Shown piece after piece: positions 8,033 through 15,813 of a DNA stretch of 64,000 nucleotides. The stretch is from CAZDFU01 sp964504985 (lineage in GTDB: Bacteria; Patescibacteriota; Microgenomatia; Daviesbacterales; UBA10151), in the NCBI GenBank assembly GCA_964504985.1, contig CAZDFU010000001.1, positions 1 through 64,000 of the forward strand, read 5' to 3'. Positions within the stretch are counted from its first letter, which is position 1, and each line of letters starts with the position of its first letter. The notes beneath the pieces are model-generated. The model did not search any database, was not told the origin of the DNA, and worked only from the letters and a program-made list of their open reading frames with translations. Position numbers and translations under genes: made by a program.

Positions 8033-8728
8033 ATGAATCAGAAAGGATTCGCAACTTTAGTTTTTATAATTGGAATTATTGCAGTTTCAGGAGGAATTGT
8101 TGGCGGATCATATTATTTAAAACATAACACCTCCTTTTTCATCCCTGTAAAACAACCCTCTCTAGTTCAAGAGAAGTCAAGTTCAGTAAGTGCTCAACTC
8201 ACTCCTATTACCACAACCTCGGAATCTTATGCAAATCCTATTAAGAATAAGATTACTCTTGCTGATTACAAAGTTACAGGTCCGACAATTGTTCAAGAAA
8301 TTTATCCGACGGATTGGGCCAATGTAGGTGGTCAGACTCACAATTCAACCCAATTTATAATTACTGCTGTATTGTATATCCCGGAAGAAGATGACTATTC
8401 AATCTCTTCATCTTTTAATCATACTGGAGCTAAGACGATTATAGATGATATTGAAGGTAAGTCTCATGAAGCAACTTTTCACCTAACTAAAGGTAATCAT
8501 AATGTGATCATGAAATTTGTTAATAGTAAATGTTTGGATGATCGAGCTTTACATAAAATTTGGGGTACCGAGGCAGATGCTAAACCAAGAGATATATATT
8601 TTGCCGTACGCAGAAAGTCGGTTAAGCAGACCATTAAAAACTATACGATGTTTGATAATCCTGTTGAATTTAGAGTAAATTCCAGTCAATCTTATAAACT
8701 GATTGATTTGTATATTCATTGTAAATAA
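8033..8728 (+). CDS. Type IV pilin-like secreted/anchored protein
   Basis: The N-terminus 'MNQKGFATLVFIIGIIAVSG' has the prepilin-like K-G-F motif followed by a single ~20-residue hydrophobic helix, then a Ser/Thr/Pro-rich linker and a ~150-residue beta-rich outer domain with two cysteines (~167 and the last residues). CPR genomes carry many such pilin-like or single-pass envelope proteins. The fifth mature residue is not Glu, so it may be a non-classical pilin or just a signal anchor. Two TATTAT boxes (8012-8017 and 8023-8028) sit just before the ATG, with no SD. No specific family is recognised. Confidence 0.65.
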   Translation: MNQKGFATLVFIIGIIAVSGGIVGGSYYLKHNTSFFIPVKQPSLVQEKSSSVSAQLTPITTTSESYANPIKNKITLADYKVTGPTIVQEIYPTDWANVGGQTHNSTQFIITAVLYIPEEDDYSISSSFNHTGAKTIIDDIEGKSHEATFHLTKGNHNVIMKFVNSKCLDDRALHKIWGTEADAKPRDIYFAVRRKSVKQTIKNYTMFDNPVEFRVNSSQSYKLIDLYIHCK

Positions 8729-8759
8729 AAGATAGGTAATATTTCCCAAAAAGCTGTAA

Positions 8760-8788
8760 TTGCACAAAGCACTGTCTAAGTGTAAAAT
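8760..8788 (+). promoter_or_regulatory. ychF promoter, leaderless arrangement
   Basis: TTGCAC (8760-8765), 17-base spacer, TAAAAT (8783-8788). The expected start of transcription is ~8795, 2 bases before the ATG at 8797; there is no SD. Confidence 0.55.
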
Positions 8789-8796
8789 TTGTCAAG

Positions 8797-10001
8797 ATGT
8801 CTTTAAAATGTGGGATAGTAGGACTGCCGAATGTGGGGAAGAGTACTCTCTTTAATGCCCTTTTGAAAAAAAGGGTAGCTTTGTCTGCCAATTATCCATT
8901 TGCTACTGTTGAACCAAATATTGGGGTGGTTGCAGTACCTGATAGCCGGCTGGAAAAATTAGCTGATTTAGTAGCTATGGAAGAAGCTGAAGGGAAAGCA
9001 GATCCTTCGACTACGCTCAGGATTTCACGACCTCCGGTTGTACCTGCGGTCGTTCAATTTGTGGATATTGCAGGGCTTGTTAAAGGAGCNNNNNNNNNNC
9101 TTCAACAGGAGCAGGTTTGGGAAACAAATTTTTATCACACATCAGAGAAGTTGATGCAATTGTTCATGTTTTAAGGGATTTTTCTGATCCTAATATTGTC
9201 AGGGAAGGATCAGTCAGTCCTAATGAAGATAAAACTACTGTTGAAACAGAGCTTTGTTTGGCTGATCTGGAAACAATTGCCAAGCTTCAAACAGCTCAGG
9301 AATCTCAAAGTAGAGCTTCAAAAGATAGTTTGGATATGGAGAAGTTAAATATCCTAAAGCAAATTAGAAAAAATTTAGAGGAGGGTAAAACTAGTGAACA
9401 ATTAACAATTAAGGCTGAAGGGTTAACAAAGTGGTTTCAGACTTTACCGCTCCTTTCCATAAAGCCTGTTTTATATGTTTACAATGTTTCTGAAGAAGAA
9501 TATGCAGAAAAAATTCAAAGCGCTGTCATTCCCGCGAAGGCGGGAATCCATATTAATATAGATTCCGGGTCTACGCCCGGAATGACAAAAGATGCTCAGG
9601 ATGACAAGCTGGTTATTTGTGCAAGAGTAGAAGAAGAGCTGGTGGAACTATCAGAGGATGAGAGAGTAGAGTATTTAAAGGAATTAGGAATTGAGGAGCC
9701 TGGATTAGATAGGCTGATTAAAAAAGCTTATCAGCTTTTGGGTTTACTTTCATTTTTAACAGCAGGGGTAAAAGAAGTAAGGGCATGGACCCTCCGGCGA
9801 GGTGAGACCGCGCTCAGGGCCTCTGGTGTGATCCACACAGACTTTATGAAAAAGTTTATCAGAGCTGAGGTTATAGAATATGAAAAACTAGTTGAGGCAG
9901 GTTCTTACAAAGCAGCTAAAGACAAGGGTTTAATAAGGACTGAAGGGAAAGAATATATAGTTAGAGATGGTGATGTAGTGGAGTTTTTGATAGGATCTTA
10001 G
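8797..10001 (+). CDS. ychF: Ribosome-binding ATPase YchF (interrupted by assembly gap)
   Basis: An Obg-family P-loop ATPase that binds ribosomes. Seen are G1 'GLPNVGKSTL', G3 'VDIAGLVKG', 'GLGNKFLSHIREVDAIVHVLR', the NxxE adenine-specific motif ('NVSE') and the C-terminal TGS-like domain ('KEVRAWTLRRGETA', 'FMKKFIRAEVI'). A 10-N gap splits it into two frames. Fusing the flanks at the shared c (gga-gct-tca-aca-gga) restores 'KGASTGAGLGN', so probably nothing is missing. Two repeat-derived insertions are unusual: about 20 residues before 'VVPAVVQFVDIAG' and about 27 residues ('AVIPAKAGIHINIDSG' onward) after 'EEEYAEKIQS'. Neither disrupts known motifs. Confidence 0.9.
8999..9024 (+). repeat. 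Dispersed palindromic repeat fragment inside ychF
   Basis: GATCCTTCGACTACGCTCAGGAT matches the right half of the intergenic repeat at 12597-12688 (GATCCTTCACTACGTTCAGGAT) apart from a base change and an inserted base. Here it encodes 'DPSTTLRI' in a stretch absent from usual YchF proteins. Confidence 0.6.
9090..9099. other. Scaffold gap (10 N)
   Basis: A fixed-length N run inside ychF. The flanks end in ...ggagc and begin cttcaac...; joining them through one shared c gives an uninterrupted, conserved YchF sequence, so the gap is probably a placeholder between overlapping or abutting contigs. Confidence 0.9.
9524..9587 (+). repeat. REP-like palindrome inserted in frame in ychF
   Basis: An imperfect inverted repeat with outer arms TGTCATTCC (9524-9532) and GGAATGACA (9579-9587), and inner GC-rich arms CCCGCGAAGGCGGG and CCGGGTCTACGCCCGG. 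This is the widespread 'GTCATTCCCGCG..' intergenic repeat type, here translated as 'VIPAKAGI'. Confidence 0.8.
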
Positions 10002-10012
10002 TTTATAAGAAG

Positions 10013-10993
10013 TTAAACAGCTTCATAATACACCCCTTTGGTTGTCCCTCTTTTTCTAATTAATCCTGCATCTTGTAGCTTTTTAAGATCATATCTTAGA
10101 GTTCTCCCGTTTACTGCCATAAATCTTCTTCTAACCGAATCAAAACTTAAAATTTTGTGTTCTTCAATAATTGATAATATTTCAGCCCTTCTGGGTAAAA
10201 GATAATCTTTAACATCAGCTTGTTGTTTTTGTAAAACTTGTTCTTTTACTATCTGAGCTGCTGATGAGAGAGCCTCCAGTATGAATTCAACATAGCTTGT
10301 AACATCTCTTTCAGGTTCTTCTAAGCCTCTATAATATAAAGATCTATTTTTATCCAAAGATTCCTCTATAGCTAAAAGCCCTTTCATCCCATAGCCACCT
10401 TTTGCCAGTATAGATTGAATAAGCAATCTCCCAACCCTGCCATTTCCATCTAGAAAAGGATGTATTTTTTCAAAAATAAAGTGAGCAAGAGCAGCTTTTA
10501 TAGGAACAAATTGCTCTTTAGAACTATTAATATAAGTTATAAGTTTGTTTAGTAAAGGGCTTATTTGACTAGGCCTTGGAGGAAGATAAATAGCAATACC
10601 AGAGGAGTTAAAAATAGCACTGGATTGTATTCTAAATTTGCCTAATTCTTCCTTAGGGGCTAATCCTTGCATAACCGTTTGATGCAACGCATGGAAATTA
10701 TTAACCTTTAAATCTTTTGATGGCTTTTCATGGATTAAATTTAGTGCTTTTAAAATATTAAACACTTCAGTTTGCTTTTGTTCTTTAGAACCAGGTTTTA
10801 GTTGGTCTAGGGAGAGATTATTTCCCTCAATCCTTGCTGAAAAAAGTGAGGATTTAAGAGTAGATTGTCTTCTGATGTTAATCTCAATTTCTGGAGGAAT
10901 AATAATTGAGTCTATAACTGCTTTACAGGATTCAATAGAGGACAGGAGTTGGGATATTTTGGGAGTCAGAATGTATTTTGGGGGAATTAACAT
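10013..10993 (-). CDS. Fic domain protein (predicted AMP/NMP-transferase)
   Basis: The 326-residue protein has the complete Fic active site 'HPFLDGNGRVGR' (catalytic His ~178), preceded by a Fic_N region containing 'SARIEGN' (residues 52-58), which fits the SxxxE(G/N) auto-inhibitory motif of class II Fic proteins. The C-terminal ~70 residues form a winged-helix ('RRAEILSIIEEHKILSFDSVRRRF', 'LRYDLKKLQDAGLIRKRG'), as in Fic/DOC-HTH fusions. Fic enzymes transfer AMP or other NMPs from nucleotides to target hydroxyls; targets here are unknown. No separate antitoxin gene adjoins it, in line with intramolecular inhibition. The gene faces ychF convergently and starts next to a 10-bp iteron block. 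Confidence 0.9.
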   Translation of the reverse strand: MLIPPKYILTPKISQLLSSIESCKAVIDSIIIPPEIEINIRRQSTLKSSLFSARIEGNNLSLDQLKPGSKEQKQTEVFNILKALNLIHEKPSKDLKVNNFHALHQTVMQGLAPKEELGKFRIQSSAIFNSSGIAIYLPPRPSQISPLLNKLITYINSSKEQFVPIKAALAHFIFEKIHPFLDGNGRVGRLLIQSILAKGGYGMKGLLAIEESLDKNRSLYYRGLEEPERDVTSYVEFILEALSSAAQIVKEQVLQKQQADVKDYLLPRRAEILSIIEEHKILSFDSVRRRFMAVNGRTLRYDLKKLQDAGLIRKRGTTKGVYYEAV

Positions 10994-11030
10994 ATCTATA
11001 TTATTTTAATTGTTTATTTGCTTCAGTCCT

Positions 11031-11080
11031 ATTACCAAATATTACCAGATCTTACCAAATGTTGCCAGATATTACCAGAA
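11031..11080. repeat. Five 10-bp tandem iterons (consensus ATTACCARAT)
   Basis: Five consecutive 10-base units: attaccaaat, attaccagat, cttaccaaat, gttgccagat, attaccagaa. The exact 10-bp period places every unit on nearly the same DNA face. The block lies between the divergent Fic gene and the 11125 gene, just upstream of a TATTAT (11107-11112). It looks like a multimeric operator or activator-binding array. Confidence 0.75.
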
Positions 11081-11124
11081 TTTATGTTATTTTTTCTGAT
11101 TTATGGTATTATCTGAGGCAAATT

Positions 11125-11613
11125 ATGCGACAAACAGAATATGAGGCTCAAACAAGGTATTACCAGAGTAAAACTGAAGGTTTAGATCATCTTGGAGAAA
11201 GGAAATTGGGTCCTGAAACAGCTGCCAGATTTATTAGGGATGTTATTAATCAAACAAGAACTTATGGTATTGAGGTGCAAGGTGTGAGAGCAGAGGTATA
11301 TAGAGACCATGGGATGAGTGAGCAATGCAGACATCATGGATGCGGGCAAAGACTATCTGCCATACTTTGGGATATCTCCAGAAAAACTCCTGACACGGAT
11401 GTCTACAATGTTGACAATGAGGATGCAAGGTGGAGGGTTATATGCTCCGAGGTGGCGCTGCATGGGATGGAGGCCCATAATAGTTTTAGAAGCAGGGGTA
11501 GTATAACAGGGGTAAGTGAAATATCTGCACATGATTTAAGAAGGGTTATATTCCCTCCCTCTACAACCAAGTCAGTTGACCGGAAAAGAGGCAGGGTACG
11601 TATAGTAGTATAA
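11125..11613 (+). CDS. Unknown protein upstream of acyltransferase
   Basis: The open frame extends back to 10978, but the upstream part is made of the iteron repeats, so the ATG at 11125 ('MRQTEYEAQTRYYQ') is preferred, giving 162 residues. A TATTAT box lies 12 bases in front. The protein is Arg-rich, with a His/Cys cluster ('EQCRHHGCGQRL') and a conserved-looking acidic stretch ('DVYNVDNEDARW'). There is no signal peptide or membrane segment. The next gene follows after 4 bases, so the two are probably cotranscribed. I do not recognise the family. Confidence 0.6.
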   Translation: MRQTEYEAQTRYYQSKTEGLDHLGERKLGPETAARFIRDVINQTRTYGIEVQGVRAEVYRDHGMSEQCRHHGCGQRLSAILWDISRKTPDTDVYNVDNEDARWRVICSEVALHGMEAHNSFRSRGSITGVSEISAHDLRRVIFPPSTTKSVDRKRGRVRIVV

Positions 11614-11617
11614 ATTT

Positions 11618-12625
11618 ATGATACAGGGACGTGAAAGATCATTCATTTCTCCAGAGGTAGCTACCAATTTAGAGGTGGTGGGTAAAAGAAATAGATTTAT
11701 GGATGTATTGAGGAAAACTGGTGAGCTTGATAGAAGGAGGCGCCCTTTACAAACAGCTTTAGTAAGGGGGCTTGCGTGGATGCTTATTGCAGAAACTCAA
11801 TTATCTGGACAAGAAAACCTCGATATTATTGCTGAAAGATTAAACAAAGTAAGAATTACAGGAGCTGCTAACCATTCCAGCGACACAGACCATCCTGCTC
11901 TAGAGTTTGTTCTTATGAATGGCGGGTATCCAGAAATAGCAAAACGGTTAGTATTCCCTGCTGGCCTAAAAATGTGGGATAGGAATACAACTCGGTGGGG
12001 AATGTGGGGAATGAATACGGTTCCGGTAGCAGCACCAGAGTACTTTGAAGAAGCGGACAGAATGATTGCCTTGTCACTGCCGGAAGAATACAGGGAATCG
12101 GTTGCGCGTTATAGACAGGATATAGGGTGGTTGACGATGGCTTCTTTAAGGGCATTAACCCCGGGGTGGAAAACAGGAGAAATTATTCCCCTTGTCTATC
12201 CTGAAACAACTAGAACACGGAATGGGTGGATAAATAAAGGAAGAGAAGAAACCGGTGTATATTTTAGAAAAGGCCTGATTGTACCCTTTTTTATAGATGG
12301 TACAGGGGAGATTTTTCCGGCTGAAGGCCGTCCTGATTGGGTTAAAATCATAAAAAGACAGTTTAAAGTGAGGGTAGCGGTAGGAGAGCCTATATCTGGC
12401 GAGGAGCTGAATTCTCAACAAACCCTTGACTGGTTAAAACAAATGAATGCAACTATAGTAGATTTTGTTATGTCCAGAATCGTTGCTTTAAAACCTGAAC
12501 GTGCAAACCCAACTTTAAAGCCCTTGTATGAAAGGTTAGGCGTAGATATCCCTGCTGGATTGTTGATAAAAGCAACCCAAGGTAAGTATTCACCTTTTCC
12601 CAGTACTTTGTCATTCCGAGCCTGA
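11618..12625 (+). CDS. PlsC-like phospholipid acyltransferase
   Basis: The 335-residue protein has the glycerophosphate acyltransferase signature: HX4D in 'ANHSSDTDHP' and a later 'VYPETTRTRNGW' resembling the FPEGTRS block that binds the phosphate. The family transfers acyl groups to glycerol-3-phosphate or lysophosphatidate at the membrane. It is longer than typical PlsC (~240 residues) and lacks an obvious N-terminal membrane helix. The last residues ('PSTLSFRA') and the TGA stop are encoded by an intergenic repeat, so the native C-terminus has been replaced. Substrate is unknown; CPR bacteria are thought to remodel acquired lipids. Confidence 0.7.
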   Translation: MIQGRERSFISPEVATNLEVVGKRNRFMDVLRKTGELDRRRRPLQTALVRGLAWMLIAETQLSGQENLDIIAERLNKVRITGAANHSSDTDHPALEFVLMNGGYPEIAKRLVFPAGLKMWDRNTTRWGMWGMNTVPVAAPEYFEEADRMIALSLPEEYRESVARYRQDIGWLTMASLRALTPGWKTGEIIPLVYPETTRTRNGWINKGREETGVYFRKGLIVPFFIDGTGEIFPAEGRPDWVKIIKRQFKVRVAVGEPISGEELNSQQTLDWLKQMNATIVDFVMSRIVALKPERANPTLKPLYERLGVDIPAGLLIKATQGKYSPFPSTLSFRA

Positions 12626-12688
12626 CGAGGAATCTCAAGATTAATCTAGAGATCCTTCACTACGTTCAGGATGACAGTTTACTGGGAA
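12597..12688 (+). repeat. Intergenic palindromic repeat overlapping a gene 3' end
   Basis: The outer inverted arms are TTCCCAGTA..TGTCATTCC and GGATGACA..TACTGGGAA, with inner segments GAGGAATCTCAAGAT and ATCTAGAGATCC. It contains the stop codon of the acyltransferase. Its right half recurs inside ychF at 8999-9024. Confidence 0.75.
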
Positions 12689-12714
12689 ACTCTAAATAGA
12701 TACAACCCAAGCTC

Positions 12715-12743
12715 TTGAATTAGTTAAACTTTACTAGTACAAT
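12715..12743 (+). promoter_or_regulatory. rpsF-ssb-rpsR promoter
   Basis: TTGAAT (12715-12720), 17-base spacer, TACAAT (12738-12743). The predicted start is ~12750 and the ATG of rpsF is at 12753, so the mRNA would have almost no leader. No SD is present. Confidence 0.6.
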
Positions 12744-12752
12744 TACAACCTG

Positions 12753-13034
12753 ATGAATAATTATTATTTGACTTTAGTCTTAAAAGCTGGCCTTGAAGAA
12801 AAAGAACGCAAGGAGCTTTTGGAAGCTCTTAAAAAGAAGACTACAGGCAGCGATGGCAAAATTATAAAAGAGGATTTGTGGGGTGTAAGGGATTTAGCTT
12901 ATCCTGTTAAAAAACAGACCAAAGGTTTTTATGCTCATTTTGAAGTTGAAACAGATCCAAAAATAGCCAAAACTCTTGACAAAAATTTGAAAGTGGAAGA
13001 GAATGTGCTGAGATATTTGTTGGTAAGAATGTAG
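12753..13034 (+). CDS. rpsF: Small ribosomal subunit protein bS6
   Basis: The 93-residue protein matches bS6: N-terminal strand 'YYLTLVLKAGLEEKE', the central 'WGVRDLAYPVKKQTKGFYAHFEVE' (family motif W-G-x-R-x-L-A-Y-x-I) and C-terminal 'NVLRYLLVRM'. It binds 16S rRNA with bS18, encoded two genes downstream. It opens the conserved rpsF-ssb-rpsR operon, with a near-leaderless promoter directly in front. Confidence 0.95.
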   Translation: MNNYYLTLVLKAGLEEKERKELLEALKKKTTGSDGKIIKEDLWGVRDLAYPVKKQTKGFYAHFEVETDPKIAKTLDKNLKVEENVLRYLLVRM

Positions 13035-13061
13035 GAAAACAAATCCTGGACACTAATTTAT

Positions 13062-13565
13062 ATGGCATCTAGATCATGGAATAGGGTTGAATTAATAGGT
13101 AATCTGACAAGGGATCCGGAACTTAGGTATACCCCCAATGGCGCTGCTGTTTGTACTTTTGGTATGGCCACAAACCGTACCTATGTTACAGAAGGCGAGA
13201 GAAAAGAAGAGGTTGATTTTCACAGGTTAGTTGCCTGGAATAAATTAGCTGAGCTTTGTAACCAACTTCTTAAAAAAGGAACCAAAGTTTTTATCTCAGG
13301 CAGGCTTCAAACACGGACTTGGGAAGGACAGGACGGTCAATCAAGGACTGTCACAGAGATTGTGGTAGAAGATATGATTATACTTTCTCCCAAGACCAGT
13401 ACTGAAAGCAACCACGCAGAAAATATAAGCGTTAATGAACCAGCAGCAGCCTCTGAACAAGTAGTCAAGAAAGAACCCCAGTTAAAAGATGAGGAACCTT
13501 TGGCCCAAAAGGAACCCTCACAAGCTCCTCAGGAAGAAGTTAAAGACGATGACTTGCCATTTTAG
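13062..13565 (+). CDS. ssb: Single-stranded DNA-binding protein
   Basis: Residues 1-110 form the OB-fold ('NRVELIGNLTRDPELRYTPNG', 'FHRLVAWNKLAELCNQLLKKG', 'GRLQTRTWEGQDGQSR'). A flexible Glu/Pro/Gln-rich linker leads to the acidic tip 'DDDLPF', which recruits replication and repair proteins. The total of 167 residues is normal. It lies between rpsF and rpsR, the standard bacterial order. Confidence 0.96.
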   Translation: MASRSWNRVELIGNLTRDPELRYTPNGAAVCTFGMATNRTYVTEGERKEEVDFHRLVAWNKLAELCNQLLKKGTKVFISGRLQTRTWEGQDGQSRTVTEIVVEDMIILSPKTSTESNHAENISVNEPAAASEQVVKKEPQLKDEEPLAQKEPSQAPQEEVKDDDLPF

Positions 13566-13590
13566 GTTGGACTAGATATAATCCAAAGCT

Positions 13591-13920
13591 ATGCCAGAGA
13601 AAAAAAAGATTACCAGAAAAGTTATCTCAAGGCCCAAACCTGTTGAGGTAAAAAAGGTTGATGCTGAAGTTAAAACTGAAGCTGAGACAGAACAAGAGCA
13701 GTACAAAGAAGTAAGGACTAAAAAGGTTTGTTTATTTTGCCAAAAAAAATCCACACCTTCTTATACTGATCTTGTAACTTTGCGCCGTTTTTTAACAGAT
13801 AGAGCGAAAATCCTGCCAAAAACAAGAAGTAGTGTCTGCTCAAAACACCAAAGGGCTGTTTCCAAAAATATTAAGTATGCCCGCCACTTAAGTTTGTTCC
13901 CATTTGTCCCCAAAGTATAA
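13591..13920 (+). CDS. rpsR: Small ribosomal subunit protein bS18
   Basis: Residues ~45-109 match bS18 ('CLFCQKKSTPSYTDLVTLRRF', 'LPKTRSSVCSKHQRAVSKNIKYAR'). The two-Cys plus Cys-His arrangement could hold a zinc, as in some bS18 paralogs. The protein is longer than usual (109 versus ~75 residues) because of a Lys/Glu-rich N-terminal extension. The following gene is not rplI (bL9), which often completes this operon; absence of bL9 has been reported for Microgenomates-type CPR. Confidence 0.94.
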   Translation: MPEKKKITRKVISRPKPVEVKKVDAEVKTEAETEQEQYKEVRTKKVCLFCQKKSTPSYTDLVTLRRFLTDRAKILPKTRSSVCSKHQRAVSKNIKYARHLSLFPFVPKV

Positions 13921-13992
13921 TAGATTATAGTTCTTAGCGCTTAGTTAACTAATAACTAGGTACTAAGTACTATCTAGTGGTACACTAATCTT

Positions 13993-14658
13993 ATGGCCAA
14001 CTTGCCTGGTCTTTTTGATAGTTTTGACAATCTTGATCAAATAGATGTTAACCGGGTACTGGCGTGGCTTAAAAATCCGCCTTCACCTATTCAATTAGAA
14101 AACTATATAGCTAATAAAATCCTATACCCCCAAGCCCTTCCCTTAACAGATTTTGATATGAAAATTGATCTAGCAATCCTTAGGGAAGCGGTTAGGCTTA
14201 TGGGTCCAAAATTAGATCAAAAAGAAGGGCCCCTGCTTGGCAATAATCCGTTTTTAAATATTACCTTAAGGAAAATTATCATTCCGGAAAAATTTTTATC
14301 ATATGTGCCGGATTTATCTACTCTAACATGGGTTTTTGTGGATGGACTGCTTTTAAACAGAAAAAAAGGGGATTATTTTGAGGATCTTTGGAGCATTGTG
14401 ATTGCAGGCGATATTGATGAAGTAGTTGGTTCAGTTATCTTGCCCAGGTTTGAAAGCCATAATGATGTTTTATCTTTAAGATTGATGGGACATGATTACA
14501 AAATTAGGGCTGGAGGTTTGTCTGTTGTCGCTTGCCCCAAAGATAGATGTGAAATTGCCTATAAATTAAGCAGCGGTAAATTGCTGGGAAAGCAGGAATC
14601 TGCGCTGGAAATTTATGGCGGGAAATTAGGGCTTATGATAGACGGGAGGACTGTATGA
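13993..14658 (+). CDS. Conserved-looking unknown cytoplasmic protein
   Basis: A 221-residue protein with no signal peptide or membrane helix. The N-terminal half is helical ('FDNLDQIDVNRVLAWLKNPP'); the C-terminal half is beta-rich with many glycines. A TACACT at 13981-13986 ends 6 bases before the ATG and there is no SD, the common promoter placement here. Its stop overlaps the next start by ATGA, so translation of the two is coupled. No family is recognised. Confidence 0.7.
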   Translation: MANLPGLFDSFDNLDQIDVNRVLAWLKNPPSPIQLENYIANKILYPQALPLTDFDMKIDLAILREAVRLMGPKLDQKEGPLLGNNPFLNITLRKIIIPEKFLSYVPDLSTLTWVFVDGLLLNRKKGDYFEDLWSIVIAGDIDEVVGSVILPRFESHNDVLSLRLMGHDYKIRAGGLSVVACPKDRCEIAYKLSSGKLLGKQESALEIYGGKLGLMIDGRTV

Positions 14659-15797
14659 GCATGCTTTTGCCACACAGAATCAGGGTAATAAAAGACGTTG
14701 TAATAAGAATCCACCGCAGGCTTCAAGGCAAGGGTTCGCTCAATATTCCTCAGGGAGCTGGAGTTGCGCCAACAGATATTTTGGGTACTTCCACTATTCC
14801 ATCCGGGTTTAGAATTTTAAATTTGGCCCAGCAATTATCTGTTCCTCCCCAAGACGTACAAAAATACATGAGGATAGCGTTAGGGCAAAAAATATATAAA
14901 GGAGAACTTCTGGCGTATAAAACCGGAGGGGTGTTTGGAGGCAAAACTATTGTGGTTTCTCCAACTGACGGGGTTTTAGATTTTCTGAACCCTAAAACAG
15001 GTGAACTGAAGATGATATTCTTGCCCAAAAAAGAAGCTCTAACTAGCGGGGTTTACGGGATTGTTGAGGCAGTGGACAAAGAAAGAGGTCAGGTAACAAT
15101 TAGAACGCAGGCAGCTTTAATATACGGGATGTTTGGGTGTGGAAAAGTAAGAGATGGAATATTGCATATTATTGGCAGAAGAGATGAGTTGCTTGGACTA
15201 AACTTTGTACACTCAGAATACAGGGGACAAATTTTGGCAGGCGGGAGCCTGGTTTTGAAAGAGGCTATATCTTCCTGTATTTCAAGCGGGATTAGCGGAA
15301 TAATCACAGGAGGGATTAATGCTAAGGACTATAAAGCCATGGCAGGAGGACGTTTGATTTTTCCTAAAAAGCTGGAAAATGATAGCGGTATTTCTATCGT
15401 TGTTTTAGAGGGGTTTGGGTCTATACCGGTTGGTGAGGATATTTTTGCGATTTTAGCACAATATCATTCTAAATTTGTCCAAATTGACGGAAATACAGGA
15501 ATTATAATCCTTCCTTCATTTGAGAGTAAAAGTATGAAGAATATTGAAAAAACTGCTTTGCCTCCTGAGAGCAATATTCCCGGTATTTATAAAAGCACAC
15601 AGGAGATGGTGGAGCTGAAGACGGGTTTAAAAGTAAGAATTATAGGGAATTCTTTTACCGGTGAGCAGGGTAAGATTGTGGCTATTGATCAAACAGAGAC
15701 ACTCTTGCCATCAGGCCTTAAAGCCAGGCTGGCAATAATTGAAACAGTAAGGAGAAAAGTATCAATACCGGTTGCGAACTTGGAAGCAATATTGTAA
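14655..15797 (+). CDS. KOW-motif-containing unknown protein
   Basis: A 380-residue protein with many glycine-rich beta segments. Around residues 75-105 'IALGQKIYKGELLAYKTGG' followed by 'VVSPTDGVLDFLNPKTGELK' resembles a lipoyl/barrel-sandwich hybrid fold. Near 325-355 'LKTGLKVRIIGNSFTGEQGKI' is a KOW-like motif as found in NusG and ribosomal proteins. It overlaps the previous gene by 4 bases and is followed by the CtpA protease. No membrane segment is seen. Possibly an RNA- or protein-binding scaffold; function is unknown. Confidence 0.7.
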   Translation: MSMLLPHRIRVIKDVVIRIHRRLQGKGSLNIPQGAGVAPTDILGTSTIPSGFRILNLAQQLSVPPQDVQKYMRIALGQKIYKGELLAYKTGGVFGGKTIVVSPTDGVLDFLNPKTGELKMIFLPKKEALTSGVYGIVEAVDKERGQVTIRTQAALIYGMFGCGKVRDGILHIIGRRDELLGLNFVHSEYRGQILAGGSLVLKEAISSCISSGISGIITGGINAKDYKAMAGGRLIFPKKLENDSGISIVVLEGFGSIPVGEDIFAILAQYHSKFVQIDGNTGIIILPSFESKSMKNIEKTALPPESNIPGIYKSTQEMVELKTGLKVRIIGNSFTGEQGKIVAIDQTETLLPSGLKARLAIIETVRRKVSIPVANLEAIL

Positions 15798-15813
15798 AGT
15801 CTACAAGTTATCT

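Noticed and set aside
11246..12421. Short frames antisense to or overlapping the 11125 and acyltransferase genes
   Set aside because: Shadows of the better-supported sense frames; no family resemblance.
13925..13985. CRISPR-like or iteron array in the CTAGTTA/ACTAAGTAC-type word repeats (also near 31880, 33400, 45120)
   Set aside because: No regular repeat-spacer structure; these are degenerate short-word repeats of intergenic type.
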